60,765 nt of DNA from Hyphomicrobiaceae bacterium (GCA_002919265.1 PKEY01000006.1:1-60765); one strand, 5' to 3'. Shown: positions 9,513 to 18,300, counted from the first letter of the stretch. Notes: a model not told the origin generated them from the sequence alone. Program-made: numbers and translations.

Positions 9513-10766
9513 TCAATCCGCGATTCCGAGCAGGTGCACCGCCGCGAAGAGCAGGGCGCCAACGCTGGCGCCGACCAGAGTGCCGCTCATGCGGATATAT
9601 TGCAGGTCGCTGCCGATTGTGAGCTCCAGTCGCTCGGACATGGAACGTTCATCCCAACCACGCACAACGTCCGCCACTACCGCACCGATTTCAGCCCGGC
9701 GTACGACGAGGGTGAGCGCGATTTTTTCGATCCCGGCTTCTATCTGCGCGAGCGCGCGTGGGTCAGCCTGTATGGCCCGTGCCGTTGCGTGAAGCAGGTT
9801 TTCGATAGTTGCCTGCGTTTTGGGTGAAGGCTGTTCGAGATCGTGCAGGGCAGCTGCCAGCGCATTCCGCCAGAGCGAGCCAATCCAATTTTGTACATCC
9901 GGGTGGGACAGCAATCGCCTTTTTGCGGCGTCGACCTGCGTGCGGCGCTCCGGCGAGTGGAGCAGCTCGTCGACGAGTTGCGTTATTGCGTTTCGAAATT
10001 GGCGCCGGACGTCGCTGTCCGGCTGATGTAAATGGCTCAGCAGCTCGCTGACGCCGTCGACGATTGCTTGCGCAATGCGTTTATCTATCGCCTTCGGAAT
10101 CCACCAGCGGCTTCGCTCGCCGACGATCCGGTAAATGTCTTCTCGGTGCTGCTCGAGCCAGGACAGCGCCGCGTCCGTTGCGGTATCGAATAGCCTGTCG
10201 GCCTCGCCGCTTGTAGTCAGGGCATTGAGCAGGCGACCCAGCACTGGCGCGATGTCGACCCGCTCCATTTGTTCGCCGAGGGCGCGGCGGACGAAATCAT
10301 GGAGTTCCGGGTTGTCGAGAGCACGGAGCAATTGAGGAAGGGAGCGCGTAATCGAGGCGGCGATCTGAGGAGCCCTCTCGGGAGTGGCGAGCCAGTCAAC
10401 GATCCTGTGGCCAAGCTGCGCGTCACGAAGGCGTCGCAGCACGACTTCGCGCGTGAGAAAGTTTTCTTCGATAAAGAGCGCTACAGCGTTGCCGATCCGC
10501 TCCTTGCTGCGGGGTACAATCGCGGTGTGCGGAATGGGAAGCCCAAGCGGCCTGCGAAATAGTGCGGTAATTGCAAACCAGTCGGCCAAGCCTCCGACGG
10601 CGCCACCTTCGGCCCCTGCTCGGATGAGCAGTACGGGAAAACTCGGGTCCGGGACGGCGTAGGTGCCGAAATATGTGGCGCCCATGGCAGCCAAAAGCCC
10701 GGTCGCGTACATGCGATTTTGCCTTAGGCGGACGCGCCGCTCATCATCGCGGGACCTGGGCCCCAT
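9513..10766 (-). CDS. DUF445 family inner-membrane protein (YjiN-like)
   Basis: About 417 residues from the preferred start at 10766; an in-frame ATG at 10910 would add 48 residues of Arg-rich sequence unlike the family. One hydrophobic helix near the N-terminus (YATGLLAAMGATYFGTYA), then the DUF445 signature GAEGGAVGGLADWFAITALFRRPLG and a long helical, probably coiled domain, ending with a second helix (LVGASVGALLFAAVHLLG). The family is widespread and of unknown biochemical function. The 3' end abuts the RND pump gene with a one-base gap, so antisense transcription between them is likely. Confidence 0.85.
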   Translation of the reverse strand: MGPRSRDDERRVRLRQNRMYATGLLAAMGATYFGTYAVPDPSFPVLLIRAGAEGGAVGGLADWFAITALFRRPLGLPIPHTAIVPRSKERIGNAVALFIEENFLTREVVLRRLRDAQLGHRIVDWLATPERAPQIAASITRSLPQLLRALDNPELHDFVRRALGEQMERVDIAPVLGRLLNALTTSGEADRLFDTATDAALSWLEQHREDIYRIVGERSRWWIPKAIDKRIAQAIVDGVSELLSHLHQPDSDVRRQFRNAITQLVDELLHSPERRTQVDAAKRRLLSHPDVQNWIGSLWRNALAAALHDLEQPSPKTQATIENLLHATARAIQADPRALAQIEAGIEKIALTLVVRRAEIGAVVADVVRGWDERSMSERLELTIGSDLQYIRMSGTLVGASVGALLFAAVHLLGIAD

Positions 10767-11213
10767 TGTTTGCGGCGCCGCAGCGGCTAACCACTTCGAT
10801 CCGATTTCTTCACCGGGCACGGAAGGCCTCCAGTGCGCGATCAAACGCCTAGATAACTGCAATCGGAACCTGCCGAGCGCCGGTGCGTTCCGTCGCGCTT
10901 TCGCCAGCATGCGCGTCCAATGTGCTCAAGCTGTCTGCACCTTAAGCGATTCACCCCACACATCCGATTGATCGGGTTTTGGTCAGGGCAGCCTCTTCGG
11001 TTCGGCGCGTCTTCCCTTCTTCCTTATCGACTCATACTGGAAAATGCGGGGCGGTCAGGGTAGGCTAGATCTGTTCCCTGAAGGAACTGCTCTTGACCGT
11101 CTGATGAACAGACATTGATATTGCAGCAGATATGGAAGCGGCGTAATCAACCGCATCATAACGGGGAAACGCGTGCCGATACGTTCGTATCGGTTTTTCC
11201 AGGGAGAGAATTC
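10767..11213. other. Intergenic region upstream of the DctP TRAP operon
   Basis: About 450 bases between the DUF445 gene (minus) and dctP (plus). If the longer DUF445 start at 10910 is used, the gap is about 300 bases. It contains inverted repeats: CGGTCA/TGACCG arms around 11052 and 11093, enclosing GTTCC/GGAAC (11073-11087), and the hairpin at 11176-11193 described separately. No RNA gene or coding frame is convincing. Confidence 0.4.
11176..11198 (+). promoter_or_regulatory. Palindrome plus T-run in the dctP leader (attenuator or operator)
   Basis: CCGATACGTTCGTATCGG (11176-11193) is a perfect inverted repeat: a 7-bp stem with a 4-nt loop. It is followed immediately by TTTTT (11194-11198) and then, within 3 bases, the AGGGAGAG ribosome site of dctP. 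This has the form of an intrinsic terminator in the leader, or a repressor operator just upstream of the gene. Which one cannot be told from sequence. Confidence 0.55.
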
Positions 11214-12224
11214 ATGGCTCGCAAAATCTCGATGACGAGACGGGCTGCGCTCGTCGCTGGCGCCAGCATCTCGCTTGCCCCATTCATTCGGCCTTCGCGT
11301 GCCGCACTTGAATTTCGCCTGACTCATCCCGCCGACACGAGCCACCCAGTTCACATCGAGGCGGAAAAAATGGTTCAGCGCATTGCTGACCGGACCAACG
11401 GTGAGGTGAAGATAACAATCTTCCCGAATAACGCCTTGGGGTCTCCGGTCGAAACGGCGCAGCAGACGAAGCTGGGTGCAATCGATTTCATTCTCCTCAA
11501 CCCGGCAAACATTGAATCAATGTCGAAAACGATCGGGGTCATCAACATCCCCTATCAGTTCGACGACTACGATCACGCCCATCGGACGCTCGATACGACA
11601 GGGCGGGACTGGCTCGCGCAACAACTCAAGGATGCCGGCTTCCAGTGGATCGCCAATTTCGAGTGGGGGTTCCGCGCGCTGTCCAATAGCCGGCGGCCAG
11701 TGAACACGCCGGACGACGTGAAAGGCCTGAAGATCCGCGTCCCGCCGGAACTGGCCATCAAGGCGGCGTTTGAGGCTTTGGGGGCGAGTACCCAGACGAT
11801 CGCCTTCCAGGAGGTCTATCTTGCCCTCGCGAACAAGACCGTGGATGGGCAGGACAACCCTGTGGCGACGACTTACGCGGCAAAGTTTTTCGAGGTGCAG
11901 AAATATATCACGCTCACGAAGCACATTTATGCTTCGATCATGTTCGCAGCGAACCCCCGGTCGTGGGGGCGGATGACGGAGGAACAGCGGGCGATCGTAA
12001 CCGAAGAGGCGACAAAGGCCGGGAGTGAGGCTCGCAAGGGCGTCCGCGAAAAGGAGGAGTGGTACCTCAGCGAGATGGAGAAGGCCGGCCTTACCATCAC
12101 CCGGCCTCCTGTCGAACCGTTCCGCGAGAAGATGGGGCCCGCTTACGATCAGCTCAAGAAGGCGCTCGGCGAAGAGACCTGGAATACCTGGACGGAGTTC
12201 GTCAAGCAGGCCCGCGCAGCTTAA
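11214..12224 (+). CDS. dctP: TRAP transporter solute-binding protein, DctP family
   Basis: About 336 residues from ATG 11214, chosen for the AGGGAGAG ribosome site and the signal peptide that follows (two adjacent Arg, TRRAALVAGASISLAPFIRPSRA, cleavage near SRA-A). The mature protein begins with the DctP pattern FRLTHPADTSHPVHIEAEKM and contains the conserved Arg-containing segment KGLKIRVPPELAIKAAFEALGA and the QEVYLALANKTVDGQDNP stretch typical of C4-dicarboxylate/sugar-acid binders. First gene of an operon with DctM, DctQ and an SDR dehydrogenase, so the substrate may be a hydroxyacid or polyol oxidised by that enzyme (inference). Confidence 0.92.
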   Translation: MARKISMTRRAALVAGASISLAPFIRPSRAALEFRLTHPADTSHPVHIEAEKMVQRIADRTNGEVKITIFPNNALGSPVETAQQTKLGAIDFILLNPANIESMSKTIGVINIPYQFDDYDHAHRTLDTTGRDWLAQQLKDAGFQWIANFEWGFRALSNSRRPVNTPDDVKGLKIRVPPELAIKAAFEALGASTQTIAFQEVYLALANKTVDGQDNPVATTYAAKFFEVQKYITLTKHIYASIMFAANPRSWGRMTEEQRAIVTEEATKAGSEARKGVREKEEWYLSEMEKAGLTITRPPVEPFREKMGPAYDQLKKALGEETWNTWTEFVKQARAA

Positions 12225-12247
12225 TCCTGTCCATCAAAGTTTCACTG

Positions 12248-12269
12248 GCGGAGCCAATTTCGGCTCCGC
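12248..12269 (+). promoter_or_regulatory. Stem-loop between dctP and dctM
   Basis: A perfect 8-bp inverted repeat, GCGGAGCC / GGCTCCGC, with a 6-nt loop, lies 24 bases after the dctP stop and 32 bases before the dctM start. There is no strong T-run, so mRNA 3'-end protection for the binding-protein message is more likely than full termination (inference). Confidence 0.6.
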
Positions 12270-12301
12270 TCACGATTCCATACGCTGAGGGGGCGCGCTG
12301 C

Positions 12302-13600
12302 ATGTTTATTGCCGGGATTCTTCTCGTATTGTGTGCGCTGATTCTTATGGGGACGCCGATCGCCGTCGCCCTTGGCGTCGTGGCGATCGGCACAATGTGG
12401 ATTGCCGTTGGCCCAGAGCTGCTCGCCATCTTCATCCAGCGCCTCTACGCCGGCACGACTTCATTCCCCCTTCTTGCCATTCCTTTCTTTGTGCTTGCCG
12501 GCAATCTCATGAATACCGGCGGCATGACAAATCGTATTTTCAAAGTGGCGCAATTGATCGTGGGCCGGATCCGCGGCGGCCTGGGGCACGTCAATGTTCT
12601 CGCCAGCATGCTTTTTTCGGGCATGTCCGGATCAGCTGTGGCTGATGCCGCAGGCCTGGGCGTGGTCGAGATCAAGGCCATGAAAGAGGCTGGCTACAGC
12701 GCTCGTTTCTCGGCCACGGTCACAGCAGTATCGTCCACGATCGGCCCAATCATTCCGCCCAGCATTCCCTTTGTGATTTACGGGAGCCTTGCAAACGTGT
12801 CGGTCGGTGCGCTGTTTCTGGCCGGCATTGTTCCGGGCTTGCTGATGGGGCTCGGGTTGATGCTGGTGGTTGCACTCGTTGCAAAGCGGCAGAGTTTGCC
12901 GATGGGCGATCCCCGACCGCCGTTTCCGGACGCGATGAAGATCATAGGGACGGCAGCTCCGGCCTTAGCGTTACCGCCGCTCGTGTTGGGCGGAATCTTC
13001 TTAGGTATAGTCACGCCCACTGAGGCTGCGGTTGTGGCAGCGGGATATGCGTTCTTGCTCGGCCGGTTCTGGTACCGTGAGCTATCGCTGCGAGATCTGC
13101 CCGATATTCTGTGGGAGTCGGGCCGGCAGACCGCTCAGGTGATGTTTATTATTGCGGCTGCTGCTCCATTTGGCTGGGTTCTCATTCAGCAACAAATTCC
13201 GAATGCGCTTCTGAACGCATTATTGAGCGTGTCCAGCGAGCCTTGGGTTATTCTCCTCATCATTAACGCGGCCTTGCTCTTGCTGGGCATGTTCATCGAG
13301 GGCATCGCGATTCTGATCATCGCGTTCCCGGTGCTGCTGCCGATCATCATGAAAATTGGCGTCGATCCGGTACATTTCGGCGTTATCATCGTCCTGAACT
13401 TGATGATCGGGTTGGTGACGCCCCCGGTCGGACTTTGCCTCTATGTTGTCTCTTCGATAAGCCAAGTGTCGCTCGCGGAAATTTCCGCCGAACTTTGGCC
13501 TTACCTTCTGGCGCTCGTAGCCGTTCTGCTCTTGATTACATTCGTTCCGGAGTTGTCGCTCTGGCTACCTCACGTTCTCGGCTACGGAGTGATCCAATGA
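12302..13600 (+). CDS. dctM: TRAP transporter large permease subunit DctM
   Basis: About 432 residues, the usual DctM length. The start at 12302 gives FIAGILLVLCALILMGTPIAVALG, the expected first helix; longer in-frame extensions overlap dctP in another frame and are discarded. Conserved features include PFFVLAGNLM, SGMSGSAVADAAGLG, SSTIGPIIPPSIPFVIYG and the C-terminal GLVTPPVGLCLY. It forms the transport path of the TRAP system. It overlaps dctQ by ATGA (13597-13600). The gene order P-M-Q is less common than P-Q-M. Confidence 0.93.
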   Translation: MFIAGILLVLCALILMGTPIAVALGVVAIGTMWIAVGPELLAIFIQRLYAGTTSFPLLAIPFFVLAGNLMNTGGMTNRIFKVAQLIVGRIRGGLGHVNVLASMLFSGMSGSAVADAAGLGVVEIKAMKEAGYSARFSATVTAVSSTIGPIIPPSIPFVIYGSLANVSVGALFLAGIVPGLLMGLGLMLVVALVAKRQSLPMGDPRPPFPDAMKIIGTAAPALALPPLVLGGIFLGIVTPTEAAVVAAGYAFLLGRFWYRELSLRDLPDILWESGRQTAQVMFIIAAAAPFGWVLIQQQIPNALLNALLSVSSEPWVILLIINAALLLLGMFIEGIAILIIAFPVLLPIIMKIGVDPVHFGVIIVLNLMIGLVTPPVGLCLYVVSSISQVSLAEISAELWPYLLALVAVLLLITFVPELSLWLPHVLGYGVIQ

Positions 13601-14106
13601 CTTGGACCACCTTGCAGCGTATCGATCGTGCGATTGCACTTATTTGCAAATGGGGTGTGATAGGCAGCCTCCTTGGATTGTTCTTCTTGTTGTTTGCCGG
13701 GGTCGTCGTACGCTTGATACCTATGCTCAGCATTTCGGGTTACGACGAAATCATTGAGCTGCTGTTTGCATGGATGGTTTTCCTCGGCGCGCTCGCGCTA
13801 TGGCGAGAGGGAGCGCTCTACAGAGTCGTGCTGTTGGAGCAGTCTGTGTCGGAACCCATCCGTCGAGCGATTGCGGTCTTGAGCCAAGCGCTGATGCTTC
13901 TGTTTGCGCTTGTCATGGCAATCAAGGGTTACGAGTTCCTGCGGGAAGCGGGAGAAATCACACCATTTCTCGGGATTGATAAAGGCTATTGGTACTTAGC
14001 AGTTCCGACAACAGGGGCCCTTATGGCGATTTACAGCGCTGTTGGCCTCTGGAAGGCGCTTCGCGGTGAGCGTGTTGGCGGCGAAGGCGGTACCATTCTC
14101 GGATAA
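13597..14106 (+). CDS. dctQ: TRAP transporter small permease subunit DctQ
   Basis: 169 residues with four predicted helices, starting at an ATG that overlaps the dctM stop. The pattern LFAWMVFLGALALWREGALYRV between helices 2 and 3 and the C-terminal helix pair match DctQ-family small subunits. The longer open frame beginning at 13435 lies inside dctM and is rejected. Completes the tripartite importer encoded from 11214. Confidence 0.88.
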   Translation: MTWTTLQRIDRAIALICKWGVIGSLLGLFFLLFAGVVVRLIPMLSISGYDEIIELLFAWMVFLGALALWREGALYRVVLLEQSVSEPIRRAIAVLSQALMLLFALVMAIKGYEFLREAGEITPFLGIDKGYWYLAVPTTGALMAIYSAVGLWKALRGERVGGEGGTILG

Positions 14107-14121
14107 GAGAGGGAGAAGAAA

Positions 14122-14898
14122 GTGACTGGGCGGCTCAAGGACAAAGTTGCGATTATTACTGGCGCGGCGGGAGGAATTGGCTCCGCGACGGGCCAGCTCT
14201 TCTGCGAAGAGGGCGCCAAAGTTCTGCTTGTTGATCGCGATGAGCCCGGGTTGAACTCCGTGGTTGCTCAAATTCGTTCGGCAGTTCCGTCGGCGGAAAT
14301 TGCCTCTCTGACCGCAGACGTTTCAGAGGAGGCGTCGGCGAGCCGTATTGTGTCTACCGCGATTTCGACCTTCGGCCGCATTGACGTGCTCGTAAACAAT
14401 GCCGGAATCCGCGCTTACGAGGCATTAGCCGAAGCCAAAACCGAAACTTGGGATGCGATCCTCAAGACAAATCTTTTAAGCTACGCCTGGCTTACCCGGG
14501 AGGCGCTGCCTCATTTGCGGGCGAGCCGCGGGAATATCGTCAACGTGTCATCAACTCACGGCGTAAATCCGCGTGCCGGCATGGGCCAATACGATGTCGC
14601 CAAGGCCGGAATCATTTCGATGACGAAGACGCTCGCGTTCGAGGAGGCGGCGCATGGAATTCGGGCCAATGCGGTCTGCCCGGGCCTGACGCTGACGCCC
14701 TTCCATTTGCGGCGTGCGCAAGCCGAGGGGCGAACACGGGAAGACCTGGACGCCGAGGCCGCGCATGGCTGTTTGGCCCGGCGGTGGGCGGAGCCTCGCG
14801 AAATCGCTTATCCGATCCTTTGGCTCGCGTCCGACGAGGCATCCTACATTACCGCAACGGCCATTATGGTCGACGGCGGTCGGTTCGTGGTCGGATAG
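14122..14898 (+). CDS. SDR family NAD(P)-dependent oxidoreductase
   Basis: 258 residues, classical short-chain dehydrogenase. The nucleotide-binding motif TGAAGGIG is at about residues 14-21, NNAG near 92, a catalytic Ser (NVSS), and the catalytic pair Tyr-x-x-x-Lys in QYDVAKAG near 155-159. The start is GTG at 14122, preceded by a strong purine-rich site (GAGAGGGAGAAG). It follows dctQ by 15 bases, so it belongs to the TRAP operon and probably oxidises the imported hydroxy compound (inference). Convergent with the GntR regulator. Confidence 0.9.
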   Translation: MTGRLKDKVAIITGAAGGIGSATGQLFCEEGAKVLLVDRDEPGLNSVVAQIRSAVPSAEIASLTADVSEEASASRIVSTAISTFGRIDVLVNNAGIRAYEALAEAKTETWDAILKTNLLSYAWLTREALPHLRASRGNIVNVSSTHGVNPRAGMGQYDVAKAGIISMTKTLAFEEAAHGIRANAVCPGLTLTPFHLRRAQAEGRTREDLDAEAAHGCLARRWAEPREIAYPILWLASDEASYITATAIMVDGGRFVVG

Positions 14899-14912
14899 CC
14901 AAGGAATGGCAG

Positions 14913-15623
14913 TTATCGGCGCGCGGCCTTATCGCGGAGTTGGTCTGCGGACTTGGCCGACTCGCCGCCAAGCATGACCTGCCGGCCCGCCTGGATGTGG
15001 GCGCGCATCACCGCGCCCGCCCAGACGGGATCGCGGTGGACGATGGCTTCGATGATCTCTTTGTGATGGGCGATGGATCGCCGCATGGCGTGCGCGTCGA
15101 AGCGCGAGAAGGTGCGAACGATGAGCGGCACATCGATGATGGATGCGATAAACCCGCCAAGCCGTTTGCTGCCTGATGCAGCGATGATCAGGCGGTGAAA
15201 GCGATCATTGGTGGCCGTGACCGCAACCGTATCGGGTGTGTTGCCCGAAAAAGCCGCGCGCTCCATTTCGAGCGTGGCTTCGCGCATGGCGGCGATGGTG
15301 GCGTCATCCGCGCGTAGGGCCGCCAGCTCCGCTGCATAGCTTTCAAGCCGGCTTCTGAGCTCGAAAATTTCGTCTAGATCGGTCTCGCTCCAGGTCGGCA
15401 CTGTCACGCCGACGTTCGGCTCGAAACGCAGGACGCCCTCGCTAGCGAGGCGGCGCAGGGCTTCGCGCACAGGCGTGCGGCTCACTCCCAGTTCGGAGGC
15501 AAGCTCAATCTCACGAAGATGTGCACCGGAGGGCCAGCGCCCTGCCATCACGCCTTCACGGATCGTGGCGTAGGCGAGATCGGCGGCCCGGCGGCGAGGG
15601 GAGGTCTTCACGTCACTTTCCAC
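14913..15623 (-). CDS. GntR family transcriptional regulator, FCD (FadR-like) subfamily
   Basis: 236 residues. N-terminal winged helix (about 15-80; REIELASELGVSRTPVREALRRLASEGVL contains the canonical SRTPVREAL recognition motif), then an all-helical FCD ligand domain with the acidic/His metal-site pattern (Asp/His in TNDRFHRLI, His in AHHKEI). The start is GTG at 15623. It is divergent from the NitT/TauT-type ABC operon and convergent with the TRAP/SDR operon, so it could control either or both in response to a small organic acid. A perfect GntR-type palindrome (15639-15650) lies 16 bases upstream. Confidence 0.9.
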   Translation of the reverse strand: MESDVKTSPRRRAADLAYATIREGVMAGRWPSGAHLREIELASELGVSRTPVREALRRLASEGVLRFEPNVGVTVPTWSETDLDEIFELRSRLESYAAELAALRADDATIAAMREATLEMERAAFSGNTPDTVAVTATNDRFHRLIIAASGSKRLGGFIASIIDVPLIVRTFSRFDAHAMRRSIAHHKEIIEAIVHRDPVWAGAVMRAHIQAGRQVMLGGESAKSADQLRDKAARR

Positions 15624-15638
15624 TGGACAGGTCGCGCC

Positions 15639-15650
15639 ATTGTATACAAT
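15639..15650. promoter_or_regulatory. Candidate GntR/FCD operator
   Basis: ATTGTATACAAT is a perfect 12-bp palindrome that fits the FadR-subfamily pattern T-x-GT-N-AC-x-A. It lies in the 141-base region between the divergent GntR gene and the ABC binding-protein gene, where the product of the adjacent regulator would be expected to bind. Its right half (TACAAT) could also serve as a -10 element for the plus-strand operon, so repression by occlusion is plausible. Confidence 0.7.
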
Positions 15651-15764
15651 CTAATTGCCGAGGCGCATAGAGGGCAGAACAAGAAGCTTGCTGATGGTCT
15701 GGGCATCATCGGCACTGGCGCCCGCGCCAAGGAAGAAGTCCAAGGCCCAGGAGGAAAGCAGCTC

Positions 15765-16712
15765 ATGTCATTTTTGAAAGCCTTGTTGGCGACCGCTGCG
15801 GCCGCCGGTTCGTTGTTGGCAACGGCCTTCTCGGCACAAGCAGAGCGCATCACTGTCACGCATTGGGGCGTGCTGATGTACGGCGCGCCATATGCCGTGG
15901 CCATCGAAAAAGGCTTCTACAAAGAGGTTGGGCTCGACATCGACGGCGTGCTGACGTCCAAAGGCGGCGGCACCACCATGCGCAACGTTATGGCGGCTGA
16001 ATTGCCCTACGGCGAGGTCGCGCTTGCGGCTGTCATCGCAGCCATGAACCAGGGCATCGAACTCAAAATTGTGCACACGGGGGTGCGTACGGCGGGTGAG
16101 ATCCTCTGGGTCACGACGCCGGATTCGGGCATCAACTCCATCCAGGATCTGGCCGGCAAGAAGGTGGCGTTCACCTCGCCCAAGTCCGTCACCGACATGC
16201 TGCTGACAATGACCTTGGACAAGCACAAGGTAAAGGCCGAGACCGTGTCGGCCGGCGGCATTGGCTCGGGCCTGACCATGCTGGATCAGAAAGGAGTCGT
16301 TGCCGCTCCGGTCATGGACCCGATCTGGTCCAAGGTGCAGAGCAAGTACAAGCAGGTCTTTGCCGTTGCCGATGAGCTGCCGCCCATGGTGCAGACGGTG
16401 GGCGTGACGACGGTTGAGTTTGCGAAGAACAATCCGGACAAGATTCGCGCGCTCACGGCTGCTCGCAAGAAAGGCGTCGAGTTCGTCTACGCCAATCCAG
16501 AGGAAGCGGCGAAGATCGTCGCCAAGCACTACGAAATGGACGAAGCGCTCGCGCTGCAGGCCATCAAGAACCTGAGCGCCCTCAAGTACTGGAGCGATGG
16601 CACCTTTGAGTACGAGGGCATGGACAACATGGTGAAGGGCCTCCAGATCATCGGCGAAGTCAGCGGGCCGGTGAAGTGGAGCGAGGTTGTCGACGAGAGC
16701 TTCCTGAAGTGA
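15765..16712 (+). CDS. ABC transporter substrate-binding protein, NitT/TauT (SsuA/THI5) type
   Basis: About 315 residues. The start at 15765 is chosen for the GGAGGA site 10 bases upstream and the signal peptide that follows (SFLKALLATAAAAGSLLATA, cut near AQA-E). The mature part has the fold pattern of NMT1/SsuA-like binders: AIEKGFYKEVGLDID near the start, then INSIQDLAGKKVAFTSPKSV. Such proteins deliver sulfonates, nitrate, pyrimidine precursors or aromatic acids; the substrate is not readable here. First gene of an operon with an ATPase, two permeases and a PEP-mutase-family enzyme. Confidence 0.88.
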   Translation: MSFLKALLATAAAAGSLLATAFSAQAERITVTHWGVLMYGAPYAVAIEKGFYKEVGLDIDGVLTSKGGGTTMRNVMAAELPYGEVALAAVIAAMNQGIELKIVHTGVRTAGEILWVTTPDSGINSIQDLAGKKVAFTSPKSVTDMLLTMTLDKHKVKAETVSAGGIGSGLTMLDQKGVVAAPVMDPIWSKVQSKYKQVFAVADELPPMVQTVGVTTVEFAKNNPDKIRALTAARKKGVEFVYANPEEAAKIVAKHYEMDEALALQAIKNLSALKYWSDGTFEYEGMDNMVKGLQIIGEVSGPVKWSEVVDESFLK

Positions 16713-16744
16713 TCTTCCCGCTTCCTGCTGTTCGAACGCGAGCC

Positions 16745-17551
16745 ATGCCCGTCCCGGTCCACGCGGAAATGCGCGGTGTCACGCGGATTTATCCCGGGAC
16801 AAACGGTAAGGCGGGCGTGCATGCGCTCGGTCCAGTCGACCTGACGCTCCGGAAAGGGGAATTCTACTCCGTCATCGGCCCGTCAGGTTGCGGAAAGTCC
16901 ACGCTGCTCGACGTTTTATCTGGGCTGTCGCGCCCCACCGCCGGCGAGATTACCTTCGAGGATAAGCCGGTCGACGGGCGCGTGCCGGACGGCGTTGGCG
17001 TCGTCTTCCAGGAGGATGCGTCCTTCCCGTGGCTGAACGTGGAGGACAATATCGCCTTTGGCCTGCGGCGGGCGGGTGTGGACAGCACGGAAATCCGGCG
17101 TCGGCTGGATTATGCGCTCGGGCTCATGGGCCTTCGCGATTTTGCGAAGGCCTATCCGGCCCAGCTTTCCGGCGGCATGCGTCAACGGGTTTGCATTGCG
17201 CGGACTTTAGTGACGCAACCGCGGCTCATTCTGCTCGATGAGCCGTTCGGCGCGCTTGATGCACAGACGCGGCTAATCATGGGCGATGAGCTCCTGAAGC
17301 TGTGGCGCGAGACGGGCGCCACGGTCCTGCTCATCACGCATGCCCTCGATGAGGCCGCGATGCTTTCCGACCGCATCGGCATCATGTCCGCGCGGCCTGG
17401 CCGGATCATTGAGGAGGTTGAAACGGGCTGGCCTGCAGACCGTGACAGCAGGGTGGCTTCGGACAATCGCTTCGGAACGATTACCAGCCGTTTGTGGGCG
17501 CACCTCAGAGAAGAATCGCTGAAAGCCATTGGTCAGGGGGCGATAAAGTGA
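16745..17551 (+). CDS. ABC transporter ATP-binding protein, NitT/TauT type
   Basis: About 268 residues from ATG 16745; an in-frame upstream start at 16676 would overlap the binding-protein gene and lacks family similarity. Walker A GPSGCGKST, Q-loop VFQEDASFPWL, signature LSGGMRQR, Walker B LILLDEPFGALD and the switch His (LLITHALDEA) are all present. The FPWL after the Q-loop is typical of SsuB/TauB/NrtD ATPases. The stop overlaps the next gene's GTG start (17548-17551). Confidence 0.93.
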   Translation: MPVPVHAEMRGVTRIYPGTNGKAGVHALGPVDLTLRKGEFYSVIGPSGCGKSTLLDVLSGLSRPTAGEITFEDKPVDGRVPDGVGVVFQEDASFPWLNVEDNIAFGLRRAGVDSTEIRRRLDYALGLMGLRDFAKAYPAQLSGGMRQRVCIARTLVTQPRLILLDEPFGALDAQTRLIMGDELLKLWRETGATVLLITHALDEAAMLSDRIGIMSARPGRIIEEVETGWPADRDSRVASDNRFGTITSRLWAHLREESLKAIGQGAIK

Positions 17552-18297
17552 ACCGGGTCGCCTGGCTGCGTTATTTCATCGTTACGGGCTTTATCGTTTT
17601 TCTCGAGGTGCTATGCCGGACAGGGATCATTCCGGCGACGGTGATGATCCCACCGACTTCCATGGCGGCTCATCTTTGGGCGCTGCTCGCTTCAGGACGC
17701 GTTACGCCGGACATCATTGAAACAATCGGCAACGTCATCGCTGCCTTCTTGCTTTCGGTGACCGTCGGGTTTGCCTTGGGGGCCGTCATCCATTCTTTCC
17801 CAAGGCTCCGGCGCGCCATTGATCCATTTCTGGCGACCTATTACGCCCTTCCGTTTTTCGCGTTCTATCCGCTTTTCATCGTGCTATTCGGACTTGGGCG
17901 GCCGCCGATCATTGCGATCGGGTTTCTTTTCGGCGTCGTGGCGATGATTATCGCGACACTAAACGGCTTCGACAGGATTCCGCGCGCGCTGCTCAAGACA
18001 GCGGCGGTCTATCGGATGGATCCTCTCTCAACGGCCCTTCGAATCAAACTACCAAGTGCGGCGCCCTATCTCTTTACCGGCGTCAAGCTGGCTGTTGCCT
18101 ATTCCTTCATTGGTGTGATCGCCGGAGAATTCATAATGTCCTCTTCCGGCCTCGGTTATTCCATCGCCTATGCGTTCAATAATTTCGATAACAAAACGAT
18201 GTATGCGTTGATGCTTTTCGTCATTGTGCTGGTCACTGCCGTCAACGCCTTCTTTTATGTCTGGGAGCAGAGGCTCCTCGCGCGGCGGGGGCGCTGA
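17548..18297 (+). CDS. ABC transporter permease, NitT/TauT type (first)
   Basis: 249 residues from a GTG start overlapping the ATPase stop. Five to six predicted helices with the BPD_transp_1 domain; the EAA-loop region reads PRALLKTAAVYRMDPLSTALRIKLPSAAPYLFTGVKL, with the G-to-A/L-x-I-x-L-P pattern. One of two different permeases in this operon, so the importer channel is probably a heterodimer. Ends 3 bases before the next permease. Confidence 0.88.
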   Translation: MNRVAWLRYFIVTGFIVFLEVLCRTGIIPATVMIPPTSMAAHLWALLASGRVTPDIIETIGNVIAAFLLSVTVGFALGAVIHSFPRLRRAIDPFLATYYALPFFAFYPLFIVLFGLGRPPIIAIGFLFGVVAMIIATLNGFDRIPRALLKTAAVYRMDPLSTALRIKLPSAAPYLFTGVKLAVAYSFIGVIAGEFIMSSSGLGYSIAYAFNNFDNKTMYALMLFVIVLVTAVNAFFYVWEQRLLARRGR

Positions 18298-18300
18298 TCG

